From NCBI RefSeq assembly GCF_042408735.1, contig NZ_JBHOQV010000123.1, positions 1-64,000 on the forward strand: 64,000 nucleotides of DNA, given 5' to 3'. Positions 17,553 through 26,502 of this stretch are shown here, piece by piece. Under the pieces are notes generated by a model. The model made no database searches, was not told the origin of the DNA, and saw only the letters and a program-made list of their open reading frames with translations. Within the stretch, counting starts at the first letter, position 1, and each line of letters begins with the position of its first letter. This stretch comes from Thermogemmatispora sp042408735 (lineage in GTDB: Bacteria > Chloroflexota > Ktedonobacteria > Ktedonobacterales > Ktedonobacteraceae). Made by a program: the position numbers and the translations under genes.

Positions 17553-17757
17553 GTAGCCTGTCAGCGCCATTGCTGGCGGGAGCGAGGATAACGGACTCTT
17601 CGCCCGCTCTGCGCCCTCAGCAAGCCAACAATTTAGCTTTTCTTTCCTGTCTGCCTGCTATTGTACTGAGGTCTGGCGGCTGCTGTCAGCTTTGAGAAAG
17701 GGGCTGCCTGGCCTGTCACTCCTTCAGCGCGCTGGCAGCTGTCTACCAGCGCCTCGG

Positions 17758-17786
17758 TTGCCTGCCTTATCCACATATGTTATCCT
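17758..17786 (+). promoter_or_regulatory. Promoter of the aminotransferase gene
   Basis: TTGCCT (17758-17763), a 17-bp spacer, then TATCCT (17781-17786) with TGT before it. The -35 sequence and spacing match the hutH promoter. The rest of the 17477-17892 gap shows no gene. Confidence 0.5.
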
Positions 17787-17892
17787 GTCTGAGGTGCCGT
17801 TTCCTCTCAGGAAGCGGCAGGCGACGATCAAGGTCGATCGTTCGCTCTAGCCAGGTTGCGCCATCCTGGCGCATGGAAGGGAGTAAACAGCG

Positions 17893-19371
17893 GTGACTAC
17901 TCACGAGACACCTGCTGATTCATCTCGGGCAGACAATCAGCCGTCTCTGCCTGTCCAGGAGCAGCGGGCCATGATCAGGCGCCTGCGCCATGAACTCCTG
18001 CTTCGCTATCGACCTGTGTTACAACAGGGGGCGGGACCCATTCGCGTGATGGCGCGGATGGTCGCCGAGCTGAGCAGGCGCTGCCGCGAGCTCGGGCTGG
18101 ACGAGGAGATCATCGCCAGCGAAATTGTCGACCGTACGATCGGCGACGTCGATCTCCGTCGGATTGTGGAGTGTGAGGGAGAGCCTGGGGGACCAGGTGA
18201 CTACCGCACGCTCGCTGATGAGCTGGGTATCGCTCTCCCTGGTGAGCATCTCAATGGCTATACAGCCAGCGGCCAGGTTTACCTGTGGCTGCGCGACCAG
18301 ATGCTCAACTACGAACGCCTGCTTCTGGACCAGAAGATCGATCTGCGTATCTACGATATTGTTGGCACTGGCAATCCTGTGCTGCGTGACTGGCTTGCCG
18401 CCAACTGGCAAGAGCAATGGGGCCTGACAGTCAGAGGTGAGCAGGTCTATCTGAGCCTGGGGGCAATGGATGGGATCGATAAGGCCTTGCGCGGCTTCCG
18501 CCAGATGTGCGACGAACAGGGAATCAAGGAAAGAGCGGTACTCTTCCCGGCCCCCGGCTTCGGGGTGCCCGAGGCTCAGGCCAGAGCCTACGGCTATCGC
18601 CTGCATCGCGTCAGCACACGGCCCGAGCATCGCTTCAAACTGACCGCCGAGGAGCTGGAGCAGGCTCTGCAAGAGGCGCCCGATATCCTCCTGATCTATC
18701 TGACGGTGACGAATAATCCTACTACCTTTGCCTTTACTCCTCAAGAACTGCTCGCTCTGCATGCTGTCGTCCGGCGCCAGCGCGAGGCTGGGCGTCAGCT
18801 CTTCTTCCTGGCCGATCTGGCATACGTGGGCACTGGGCCGCTGGAGGACGATCGAGCGCGCATGGCCACTTTTGCTGATCCCGCTCACCTGGAGCAGACT
18901 ATCTTTGTCAGTAGCCTCTCGAAAACACTCTCACTGACGGGCGATCGCTTCGGCTGGGTGACTATTGGAGACGCTCGTCTGGCCCCGGCCCTGGCCCCCG
19001 GCTGGTCGAATAGTATGGCTTCACTGCCTGCGGAGTGGCAGCTGCGTTTCATGGCCTATCTCCAGTTGTTACGCGAGCGGCCCTCTCTCATCGAGAAGCT
19101 ACGCGATCTCTATCGTCTGCGTCGCCGTCGCTTTATCGCCCAGCTACAGCGGCTTGATCAGGAGCTGCAGCTCTTCGCAGAGATCTATCTGGATGACGAT
19201 GCTACTGTCTATAACTGGAGCAGGCTGCGCCCTGGCGAAGATGCCTTCTCGCTCTTTGAGAAAACCGGCATCGCTGGGGTGCCAGGCTCCGGCTTCGGTT
19301 ATACCGATGAGTATGTGCGCTTCTCTGTCGGAGTGATTCCTGTCCCTGATGCTACGACCTCGCGACGCTAG
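17893..19371 (+). CDS. PLP-dependent aminotransferase, class I/II fold
   Basis: 492 residues. A helical N-terminal extension of about 110 residues precedes a fold-type I aminotransferase domain. GTGNPVLRDWLAANW and LSLGAMDGIDKALRGF are typical of the large domain. LTVTNNPTTFAFTPQELLAL and FFLADLAYVG hold the Asn and Asp/Tyr cofactor contacts. The PLP lysine is K344 in SSLSKTLSLTGDRFGW. The start is GTG at 17893 behind GGAAGGGAGT. At about 490 residues it is longer than aspartate aminotransferases (near 400). Substrate is unknown. An aspartate or alanine aminotransferase-like activity is only a guess. Confidence 0.82.
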   Translation: MTTHETPADSSRADNQPSLPVQEQRAMIRRLRHELLLRYRPVLQQGAGPIRVMARMVAELSRRCRELGLDEEIIASEIVDRTIGDVDLRRIVECEGEPGGPGDYRTLADELGIALPGEHLNGYTASGQVYLWLRDQMLNYERLLLDQKIDLRIYDIVGTGNPVLRDWLAANWQEQWGLTVRGEQVYLSLGAMDGIDKALRGFRQMCDEQGIKERAVLFPAPGFGVPEAQARAYGYRLHRVSTRPEHRFKLTAEELEQALQEAPDILLIYLTVTNNPTTFAFTPQELLALHAVVRRQREAGRQLFFLADLAYVGTGPLEDDRARMATFADPAHLEQTIFVSSLSKTLSLTGDRFGWVTIGDARLAPALAPGWSNSMASLPAEWQLRFMAYLQLLRERPSLIEKLRDLYRLRRRRFIAQLQRLDQELQLFAEIYLDDDATVYNWSRLRPGEDAFSLFEKTGIAGVPGSGFGYTDEYVRFSVGVIPVPDATTSRR

Positions 19372-19862
19372 CAAGGAGAGGGCGGAGGCGCAGGCAGGTC
19401 CAGGGGGCCGGGCCCAGAAAGAGAGGATACGCCCGGCCTCGGCACAGTGAGCGGTTCCCTCTTTCTGGACTTGGCTCATGGGCAGAAGACAGCTCTTGAG
19501 GCCGAGGGTCTTCTGCGTGGCTGAACCTTTGCCGGGAGATAGGGCGAGTGAGCGCCCGCCGGCGTGCCTGCTGCTTGACCCTCACTGGAACTGGTGATAC
19601 TCTTTTAGCTGAGTGTGGGCGCCCGCGGGACGCTTCCGCGGCGCCAGTGTAGTGGCCGCGTGGATGCTGGCACTGGCGTGCGTACAAGCAGGGTACGGCA
19701 AGGTGGGCCGCTAAGGAAGGGAGCTGCGCCAGGCGGGTGAGTCTGGCAGGAGGGCCTCTGGCGCGTGCAAGGCAACGCTGTGGCCGGCAGGTATGGTGCG
19801 GCGGTCGTTCCTCGACGAAGAGGTGTGAGGGGGCAGACAAGATTCTGTCCAGCGCTTCCTGG
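19372..19862. other. Intergenic region upstream of parS site 4, non-coding
   Basis: About 490 GC-rich bases between the aminotransferase and the parS site with no credible gene. A hairpin-prone GCGGGACGCTTCCGCGG lies near 19626-19642, similar to one at about 60360. Confidence 0.5.
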
Positions 19863-19878
19863 TGTTTCACGTGAAACA
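19863..19878. other. parS centromere site 4
   Basis: TGTTTCACGTGAAACA, a perfect 16-bp parS, about 120 bp upstream of gap. Confidence 0.9.
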
Positions 19879-19997
19879 GCCGGGAAGGGTGTCTTGTCTC
19901 AGGATTGTGGAGGCGCTTTATTCCTCCCGCTCCAGCGCTTCGCAGTCATGCTATCTATGACTCGTAGCAGCAAGTAGCAAGAAGGAGAAACATCCGC

Positions 19998-21014
19998 ATG
20001 GTAACACGAGTAGGCATCAACGGCTTTGGCCGTATCGGACGGCAATCCTTCAAAGCGATGCTCGAACGCTATCCCCACGAGCTGGAAGTCGTTGCCATCA
20101 ACGATCTCACCGACACCCACACCAATGCCCACCTGCTCAAGTATGACTCCACCTATGGCCGCTTCCCTGGCCAGGTCGAGGCGACCCCCGAATCGCTGAT
20201 TGTCAACGGCCACGCTATCAAGGTCCTCGCTCAACGTGATCCTGCGCAGATTCCCTGGGGTGACCTGGGTGTCGATATCGTCATTGAGTCCACTGGCCTC
20301 TTCACCGATGCCGATAAGGCAAAGGCCCACCTGCAGGGCGGAGCGAAAAAGGTGATTATCTCCGCTCCCGCCAAGGGAGAGGATATCACCATCGTGCTCG
20401 GCGTCAACGAGCACATGTATGATCCGGCCAAGCACCACATTATCTCCAACGCTTCCTGTACGACAAACTGTCTGGCCCCTGCCGCCAAGGTCCTCAATGA
20501 TCGCTTCGGCATTGAGCATGGCCTGATGAATACGATCCACTCCTACACGAACGATCAGCGTATTCAGGATCTGGTGCACAAGGACCTGCGCCGTGCTCGG
20601 GCTGCCGCCCTCAACATTATTCCTACTACCACCGGAGCCGCTCGCGCGGTAGCGCTGGTCATCCCCGAGCTAAAGGGCCGCTTCGATGGCATGTCCCTCC
20701 GCGTACCTACTCCTACAGTCTCCGTCGTCGACTTTGTAGCGACCCTGCGCCAGGCTGTGACGCGCGAGGAGGTGAACGCGGCTTATAAGGAGGCCGCTGC
20801 TGGCCCCTTGAAGGGGATCCTTGATTACACCGAAGAGCCGCTGGTCTCCTCCGACTTCCGTGGCGATACGCATTCGGCCATTATCGATGGCCTCTCAACG
20901 ATGGTGACAGGCGGCGGCCTGATGGTCAAGGTGATCGCCTGGTACGATAATGAGTGGGGCTACTCGACGCGCGTGGCCGATCTGACCCACTTCGTGGCCG
21001 AGAAGGGCTGGTAG
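19998..21014 (+). CDS. gap: Glyceraldehyde-3-phosphate dehydrogenase, type I
   Basis: 338 residues. It oxidises glyceraldehyde 3-phosphate to 1,3-bisphosphoglycerate with NAD+ in glycolysis. The Rossmann motif GINGFGRIGRQSFKA is at the N-terminus. The catalytic cysteine C154 lies in SNASCTTNCLAP. SYTNDQRIQDLVHKDLRRARAAALNIIPTTTGAA and WYDNEWGYSTRVADL are canonical. An aspartate in AINDLTD suggests an NAD+ preference. ATG at 19998 has AAGAAGGAG upstream. It begins the gap-pgk-tpiA run. Confidence 0.97.
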   Translation: MVTRVGINGFGRIGRQSFKAMLERYPHELEVVAINDLTDTHTNAHLLKYDSTYGRFPGQVEATPESLIVNGHAIKVLAQRDPAQIPWGDLGVDIVIESTGLFTDADKAKAHLQGGAKKVIISAPAKGEDITIVLGVNEHMYDPAKHHIISNASCTTNCLAPAAKVLNDRFGIEHGLMNTIHSYTNDQRIQDLVHKDLRRARAAALNIIPTTTGAARAVALVIPELKGRFDGMSLRVPTPTVSVVDFVATLRQAVTREEVNAAYKEAAAGPLKGILDYTEEPLVSSDFRGDTHSAIIDGLSTMVTGGGLMVKVIAWYDNEWGYSTRVADLTHFVAEKGW

Positions 21015-21105
21015 GCTAAGGCGGTAGGTCGGTAGGTAGCTACGGATGTGGCCGCCGATCTGGCCTGGCTAGCTCGCCAGGGCTGAGAAGCGGTCGCTCA
21101 TGGTA

Positions 21106-21128
21106 TGGGCGGGGTCTCCCCCCGCCCA
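21106..21128 (+). promoter_or_regulatory. Hairpin between gap and pgk
   Basis: Perfect 9-bp stem TGGGCGGGG/CCCCGCCCA with a 5-nt loop and no T-run, 22 bp before pgk. It could stabilise transcripts or attenuate read-through. Confidence 0.4.
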
Positions 21129-21149
21129 ATGGATGGAGGGTGCACTGGC

Positions 21150-22343
21150 ATGAATAAGAAGACGGTCCGTGATATCGCGGTGGAGGGGAAACGGGTGCTG
21201 GTGCGCGTGGATTTCAACGTGCCTCTCGATGAAGAGGGGCACATTACCGATGATACGCGCATCCGTGCCGCTCTGCCGACGATCCAGTATTTGCTCGACC
21301 ACGGAGCGGCAGTCATTTTGATGTCCCATCTGGGCCGGCCAAAGGGCAAGGTAGTAGAGAAGCTGCGCATGGCTCCGGTGGCCGTGCGCCTGAGTGAGCT
21401 GCTGCAGCGTCCTGTCCAGCTCGCTCCCGATTGCATCGGTCCCCAGGTTGAGGAGTTGGCGCGCGCGCTGCAGCCGGGTCAGGTGCTGCTGCTGGAGAAT
21501 CTCCGTTTCCATGCCGAGGAGGAGCAGAATGAGGCCGGGTTTGCTCGCCGCCTGGCGACCCTGGGCGATCTCTATGTGAACGATGCCTTCGGCACGGCCC
21601 ATCGCGCTCATGCCTCTACCGAGGGAATTACTCACTATCTGCCCGGAGTAGCCGGCTTCTTGATGGAAAAGGAACTGAATTTCCTCGGCGCGGCTCTGGA
21701 GAACCCTCGCCGTCCCTTTGTGGCTGTGGTCGGGGGGGCGAAGGTCTCCGATAAGATCGCCGTCCTGGAGCGCCTGCTGACCCTCGCTGATGCTCTGCTG
21801 ATCGGCGGTGGGATGGCCAATACGTTCCTGAAGGCCGAGGGCTATGAGGTGGGGGCTTCGCTGGTCGAAGAGGGCAAGCTCGATGTGGCTCGCGATCTGC
21901 TGGCGCGCGCGCGTGAGCGCAAGCTGGAGCTGGTGCTGCCGGTGGATGTGGTGATTGCCGATCGCTTTGCTCCCGACGCTCAGTGGCGCGTGGTGCCGCG
22001 CGATCAGGTGGAACCTGGCTGGCGTATTCTGGATATCGGGCCAGAGACGGTGGCCGCTTTCCGTCAGGTGCTGGAAAAGGGAGAGACCATTGTCTGGAAT
22101 GGCACCCTGGGGGTGGCCGAGATGCCGGCTTTCGCCCGCGGTACTCAGGCGGTGATCGAGATCCTGGCGGCCTGTACTGCCCGCGGGGCTACCACGGTCG
22201 TCGGTGGTGGCGATTCGGCGGCAGCGGTAGAGCAGGCGGGCGCTGCCGACAAGATGACGCATGTGTCGACCGGCGGTGGCGCTTCGCTAGAGTTTCTCGA
22301 GGGGCGCGTGCTGCCAGGCGTCGCAGCTCTGCAGGATCGCTGA
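21150..22343 (+). CDS. pgk: Phosphoglycerate kinase
   Basis: 397 residues. It makes ATP from 1,3-bisphosphoglycerate. The signature RVLVRVDFNVPLDEEGHI starts at about residue 17. MSHLGRPKGKVVEKL, LLLENLRFHAEE, YVNDAFGTAHRAHAST, VVGGAKVSDKIAVLE and the nucleotide-end motifs VVGGGDSAAAVEQAG and STGGGASLEFLEG are all present. ATG at 21150 is chosen for the GGAGGG eleven bases upstream. The frame opens 15 codons earlier inside the intergenic hairpin. tpiA follows 17 bp after its stop. Confidence 0.97.
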   Translation: MNKKTVRDIAVEGKRVLVRVDFNVPLDEEGHITDDTRIRAALPTIQYLLDHGAAVILMSHLGRPKGKVVEKLRMAPVAVRLSELLQRPVQLAPDCIGPQVEELARALQPGQVLLLENLRFHAEEEQNEAGFARRLATLGDLYVNDAFGTAHRAHASTEGITHYLPGVAGFLMEKELNFLGAALENPRRPFVAVVGGAKVSDKIAVLERLLTLADALLIGGGMANTFLKAEGYEVGASLVEEGKLDVARDLLARARERKLELVLPVDVVIADRFAPDAQWRVVPRDQVEPGWRILDIGPETVAAFRQVLEKGETIVWNGTLGVAEMPAFARGTQAVIEILAACTARGATTVVGGGDSAAAVEQAGAADKMTHVSTGGGASLEFLEGRVLPGVAALQDR

Positions 22344-22360
22344 GGGTGAGGTGAGCAGCT

Positions 22361-23164
22361 ATGACCACTACCCCAGCGCGTACCGCGATTATCGCCGGTA
22401 ATTGGAAAATGCACTATGGCCCACGTATGGCCTCTAGCTTTGCCCTGGAGATCACGCCAGCGTTGGGTAAGTTGCTCAACGAGTATCCTTATTTGCTCTG
22501 TATTCTTTGCCCGCCAGCGATCTCGCTCTCCGCTGTCCGCGAGGTTCTCGATGCCCTGCTCTTCGAACGCATTGAGCTGGGCGCTCAAAATATGCACTTC
22601 GAGGAGAAGGGGGCCTTCACGGGCGAGATCTCTCCTCTGATGGTCCGTGAGCTGTGTACGACGGTGATCCTCGGCCACTCAGAACGGCGCACCTATTTTG
22701 GCGAGGGCGATGAGCTGGTAAACCGCAAGGCTCAGGCTGCCCTCAGTCATGGCTTGCGCCCGATTGTCTGCGTGGGTGAGCGCCTGGAGGAGTATGAAGC
22801 CGGAAAAACGGAGGCCGTGATCCGGACCCAGGTGCGGCAGAGTCTGGCAAATTTCCGCGGTGAGCGAGCCTGTGACGTGGTCATCGCCTACGAACCAGTG
22901 TGGGCCATCGGCACAGGTAAAGCCTGCCCCGGCGAGGACGCTCAGCGCACGATCCGCTTGATCCGCGAGCTGTATGCCGATATGTATGGCGGCGATACGG
23001 CCAGCGCCGTGCGCATTCTCTACGGGGGAAGCGTGACCTCTGCCAATATCGCCGAGTACATGGCACAGGCCGACATCGACGGAGCGCTCGTCGGCGGCGC
23101 CAGTCTCAAAACCGACTTTGTGGAGATTGTGCGCAAAAGCATTGAGGTACTCAAGCAGGCCTGA
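22361..23164 (+). CDS. tpiA: Triosephosphate isomerase
   Basis: 267 residues. It interconverts dihydroxyacetone phosphate and glyceraldehyde 3-phosphate. Active-site parts are clear: IIAGNWKMHYG (Lys), VILGHSERRTYF (His), AYEPVWAIGTGKACPGEDA (Glu) and ILYGGSVTSANI. It is slightly longer than the usual 250 residues. It is the last gene of the gap-pgk-tpiA run, 17 bp after pgk with GGTGAGGTGAGC upstream, so translation is probably coupled. A hairpin follows the stop. Confidence 0.97.
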   Translation: MTTTPARTAIIAGNWKMHYGPRMASSFALEITPALGKLLNEYPYLLCILCPPAISLSAVREVLDALLFERIELGAQNMHFEEKGAFTGEISPLMVRELCTTVILGHSERRTYFGEGDELVNRKAQAALSHGLRPIVCVGERLEEYEAGKTEAVIRTQVRQSLANFRGERACDVVIAYEPVWAIGTGKACPGEDAQRTIRLIRELYADMYGGDTASAVRILYGGSVTSANIAEYMAQADIDGALVGGASLKTDFVEIVRKSIEVLKQA

Positions 23165-23171
23165 CAGGAGA

Positions 23172-23197
23172 CTGCCAGTTGTGTCCCATGCTGGCAG
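23172..23197 (+). terminator. Possible terminator after tpiA
   Basis: A 7-bp stem CTGCCAG/CTGGCAG eight bases after the tpiA stop. No T-run, so weak. Confidence 0.3.
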
Positions 23198-23419
23198 CTC
23201 ATCTCGCCTCCGGCAGGACGCTCTCTGGAAAGACGCCGGTGACCGCTAGTCATCCGTGACGACCTGGCTCCTCTCTCTCCGCTGAAGAGCAGCAAAGGCG
23301 GGGCTGAGAGGAGCTTTTGTGCTCGTCCGTTTATCAACCGCTGGCCGCTTACACCCTCCCCTCTGCTGGTCTGCTGCGCGCCAGAGACCATGCGTCCTCC
23401 GTGCGAGCAGGTCCGACTG

Positions 23420-24013
23420 ATGGGAAACTGTTACAGTGAGACTGTAACAATTAAGGAGATTCTGGAAGATCATCTGAAGCCTGTCCCGCGGCTATGCAAG
23501 GAGCATAGTGTGGAGCAGTGTTCTGAGCATGACTTCCTGGCCCTTGCCCTTCTACTGGAGGCCGGCCGACATACATATGCCGCGCTGCGCTGGGAGACGC
23601 CGCTTCCGTGTTGTCGCTGCCGCCTGGTTCGCACCAGTTGGAGTGGCAGGATGGCTCCTGGCGCGATTGCGATACCTGCTTTGGTCCGGCCTTCTTTGTT
23701 GGGCAGGAGGTTGTCTCGTGGCGAGACGAACCCGTCTAGTCTCTTGCTTAAGCTGGTGGAATGGCGGCTGACCTGACGATGCAGGGCGAGGCTGGTTGTC
23801 TGTATCTACATCTACGCCTTTTTACGAAGCGCGTTGCGTCAGATCTCGGTAGGGCGGCCATTTCGCGCTCCCTCTCTGTGGGAGGAGGCTGACCTGCGCT
23901 ATCTGAACCGAGCCAGGAGCGACCCGGCCGTCTTCGATGGCCTGCAAGAGGTTTCCTCCTCGGCTACAGGGGTGCTCTATCGTCTGCGCTGCTGCGGAGG
24001 TTTCTTGCGCTGA
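23420..24013 (+). pseudogene. Possible decayed gene between tpiA and fumC
   Basis: From ATG 23420 a frame runs to TGA at 24013 but carries an in-frame TGA at 23774. The part after that stop looks protein-like (RQISVGRPFRAPSLWEEADL and YLNRARSDPAVFDGLQEV). Between about 23620 and 23739 a different frame looks more coding (HQLEWQDGSWRDCDTCFGPA), which suggests frameshifts as well. I do not recognise the family. The alternative is plain non-coding sequence with chance open frames. The rest of the 23165-24150 gap shows no other gene. Confidence 0.35.
23429..23449. promoter_or_regulatory. Operator-like inverted repeat
   Basis: Perfect TGTTACAGT-GAG-ACTGTAACA, the shape bound by TetR- or MerR-type dimers. 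AAGGAG follows at 23453. No regulator gene is next to it. Confidence 0.45.
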
Positions 24014-24053
24014 TGCCTGCCTGTCGGAGCGCTGCTCCTTGCGCGTGGATGAT

Positions 24054-24121
24054 AAGAGGAAAAGAGGGCACGAAGCAGCGGGCTGGCCGTTCTTGCTCCC
24101 ATGCCTGACCTGCTTCGTGCC
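24054..24121 (-). terminator. Terminator of fumC
   Basis: Perfect 12-bp inverted repeat (24067-24078 with 24110-24121, GGCACGAAGCAG) just past the fumC stop. On the minus strand it is followed by the U-rich CTCTTTTCCTCTT. Confidence 0.5.
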
Positions 24122-24150
24122 GCCGTGACCGCGCTGGCGGCTTGCTATAG

Positions 24151-25572
24151 CTAGCCTGCGACAGGCCCGGCCTCCAGACCCGGCTGCGTCATGCGCTCGG
24201 GATCCAGAATGCGATTCAGCTCCTCCTCGCTCAGCTGTGTACGCTCGCGGGCTACCTCGCGTACGGTGCGCCCGCTGCGGTGGGCTTCCTTGGCGATCTC
24301 CGCGGCTGCGTCGTAGCCGATGATGGGCGCCAGAGCCGTGCAGATCGCCAGTCCACGCTCGACCATCTCTGGCCCCTTCTCGGTAGCTTTAATGCCGCGC
24401 AGGCACTGCTCGGTGAAATTGCGCACTGCGGCGCTGAGCAGGCTGATGGACTGGAGCAGATTATAGGCCGTCACCGGCATCATCACGTTGATCTCAAAGT
24501 TGCCCGCCTGGCCGGCGACGGTGATCGTCGTGTGGTTGCCCATGACCTGAGCGCAGACCATGCACAGGGACTCAGCAATGACCGGGTTGACTTTGCCTGG
24601 CATGATGGAGCTGCCGGGCTGAACGGCGGGTAGCTCGATCTCGCCAAAGCCGGCGCGTGGACCCGAGCCCATCCAGCGGATATCGTTGGCAATCTTCATC
24701 AGGCTGACCGCCAGAGTATTGAGGGCACCGCTGGCCTCGACAGCATTGTCCAGGGTGCTCTGGGCCTGAAAGTGGTTGCTGGTCTCGCGGACGCTCACCC
24801 CGTTCATGTCCGAGAGACGGCGACAGACGCGAGCGGCGAACTCGGGATGGGTATTGACGCCCGTGCCGACCGCTGTGCCCCCAAGGGCTACCTCGGAGAG
24901 TTCGCTTTCGGCGTGACGCAGGCGAGCGATAGCGCGTTCGATCTGACCGGCGTAGCCCAGAAACTCCTGTCCCAGTCGGATAGGAGTGGCATCCTGAAGG
25001 TGAGTGCGCCCGGTCTTGATGATCGGCCAGAAGGCTTCTGCTTTCTCGTGCAGCACGCGCTGCATCTCTTCCAGGGCCGGGATCAGCTCTTTGTCAATGC
25101 TGACCAGCGCCGAAAGATGGATGGCGGTGGGAATGACATCGTTCGAGGACTGCCCAAAGTTGACGTGGTCGTTGGGATGGACCAGCCGCGAGCCACGCGC
25201 TCCTCCCAACAGCTCGCTGGCCCGGTTGGCAATGACCTCGTTGGCGTTCATGTTGGTCGAGGTGCCTGAACCGGTCTGGAAAATGTCGACCACGAAATGC
25301 TCATCAAGCTTGCCATCGATGACTTCTTGGGCCGCTTGCACGATGGCGGCGGCCAGACGCTCGTCAAGCAGGCCCAGCTCGGCGTTGGTCTGAGCGGCTG
25401 CCTGCTTGATCTGGCCGAGGGCCCGGATAAAAGCACGCGGGAAGCGGAGATCGCTGATGGGAAAGTTGAGAACGGCGCGCTGGGTGCTGGCTCCGTAGTA
25501 GGCGTTCGCGGGGACGCGCATCTCGCCCATGGAGTCGCGTTCAATGCGCGTTTCTTCTGCCAGGCTGCTCAC
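24151..25572 (-). CDS. fumC: Fumarate hydratase, class II
   Basis: 473 residues. It hydrates fumarate to L-malate in the TCA cycle. The N-terminus RIERDSMGEMRVPANAYYGASTQRA, the fumarate-binding FQTGSGTSTNMNANEV, VHPNDHVNFGQSSND, GRTHLQDATPIRLGQE and the superfamily signature GSSIMPGKVNP are all intact. Length is typical. Sequence favours fumarase over aspartase, although the two are related. The start ATG at 25572 follows GAGGAGGATGC, and an extended -10 lies 124 bp upstream. Confidence 0.95.
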   Translation of the reverse strand: MSSLAEETRIERDSMGEMRVPANAYYGASTQRAVLNFPISDLRFPRAFIRALGQIKQAAAQTNAELGLLDERLAAAIVQAAQEVIDGKLDEHFVVDIFQTGSGTSTNMNANEVIANRASELLGGARGSRLVHPNDHVNFGQSSNDVIPTAIHLSALVSIDKELIPALEEMQRVLHEKAEAFWPIIKTGRTHLQDATPIRLGQEFLGYAGQIERAIARLRHAESELSEVALGGTAVGTGVNTHPEFAARVCRRLSDMNGVSVRETSNHFQAQSTLDNAVEASGALNTLAVSLMKIANDIRWMGSGPRAGFGEIELPAVQPGSSIMPGKVNPVIAESLCMVCAQVMGNHTTITVAGQAGNFEINVMMPVTAYNLLQSISLLSAAVRNFTEQCLRGIKATEKGPEMVERGLAICTALAPIIGYDAAAEIAKEAHRSGRTVREVARERTQLSEEELNRILDPERMTQPGLEAGPVAG

Positions 25573-25695
25573 AGCATCCTCCTCGATGGAATCCTGGTCT
25601 TTCTCGCTGGCTAGCCAGCCAGGGCCGCCGGGCGGTCCGCCGCCTTGCTTTCGACAAAGACGGATCAGGCTCAGCCCCAGGCTGCTGCCTGTCCC

Positions 25696-25704
25696 ATTAT
25701 ATCA
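25696..25704 (-). promoter_or_regulatory. Extended -10 promoter of fumC
   Basis: Perfect TGATATAAT on the minus strand, 124 bp upstream of the fumC start. Confidence 0.5.
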
Positions 25705-25791
25705 CTGCCGTGCCGTGGGAGGCGGCAGCTTCCGGGAGAGGGGGACCTGCCGCCAGCCGAAGGACCTCTGGTATGACGGGCTGCTCTTCGC

Positions 25792-25797
25792 TATAAT
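25792..25797 (+). promoter_or_regulatory. -10 box upstream of the DUF402 gene
   Basis: Perfect TATAAT, 55 bp before the ATG at 25853. No clear -35. Confidence 0.4.
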
Positions 25798-25852
25798 GTA
25801 GCTGAAGGCTGCAAAGCATGGATCGATTCTTTCTGTAGGATGCTCGCGAGAC

Positions 25853-26419
25853 ATGTTACTTGAAGTTGAAATACAGAAAATGCTCGTAGATGGCAGCGAG
25901 TGGGGTGCGTGGAAGGGCTATCAGCTACCGCTGAGCGAAGAGTACGTGTCGGTCTGGACGCCAGTCGGCACGCCAATGCGGTGGCGGCCAGGTACCTGGA
26001 TTCTCGAGCGGCATTCGCTGACCTACTTCTGGCCTCATGCCTGGTATACCATTCACATCGGCTACGACCATCAGGACGGGCACTTTGTGAGCGGCTATTG
26101 CGATGTTGTGCTGCCGACTGACCCCTATACCAGCACCTCTCAGCGGCTCATCTATGTCGATCTCTACGTTGACGTCGTGATCCGCGAGGATTTCAGTGTC
26201 TATACCAAGGACCAGGAGGTCTTCGAACGCGCCGCTCGGCGCTATCCGCTGGTCGAGCAGGTGCGGCAGCGCTCGTTCGAGGTGCTGGACTGGCTGGAGG
26301 CGCAGGCCAGACAGTGGAGTGGTCCCTTCGCGGTGATCCCCCGTCGCCTGCCTCTGGTGGACTGGGAACGGTTGAGCGTGGAGGAGATGCGCGCGGCCTG
26401 GCAGGCTGCTCTTCTCTAG
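25853..26419 (+). CDS. DUF402 domain protein
   Basis: 188 residues. The middle matches the DUF402 pattern: WYTIHIGYDHQDGHFVSGYCD followed by VVLPTDPYTSTSQRLIYVDLYVDVVIREDFSVYTKDQEVFERA, where the acidic residues of Y-C-D and Y-V-D-L-x-V-D-V could bind metal. Relatives include nucleoside tri- and diphosphatases of the NtdP type and the RNA-binding FAU-1. Which activity applies here is not clear. An aromatic-rich N-terminal half (WTPVGTPMRWRPGTWILERH) is as in the family. Confidence 0.72.
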   Translation: MLLEVEIQKMLVDGSEWGAWKGYQLPLSEEYVSVWTPVGTPMRWRPGTWILERHSLTYFWPHAWYTIHIGYDHQDGHFVSGYCDVVLPTDPYTSTSQRLIYVDLYVDVVIREDFSVYTKDQEVFERAARRYPLVEQVRQRSFEVLDWLEAQARQWSGPFAVIPRRLPLVDWERLSVEEMRAAWQAALL

Positions 26420-26502
26420 GCACGTCTCACTCCGCTCTCCACCAGGAAAACAGGCCAATCAGACAGGCTGTGAGTTGCTTGTGAGAAGGAAGGTGGCTGC
26501 GG

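Noticed and set aside
19352..19870. 172-codon minus-strand open frame between the aminotransferase and gap
   Set aside because: Arg/Pro-rich random composition, overlaps the aminotransferase end and the parS site, no ribosome site.
21069..22262. Long open frame antisense to pgk
   Set aside because: The sense strand encodes an intact pgk with all motifs. The antisense product looks random.
23774..23776. In-frame TGA as a selenocysteine codon
   Set aside because: No convincing SECIS-like hairpin after it, and other frames suggest additional frameshifts, so decay is simpler.
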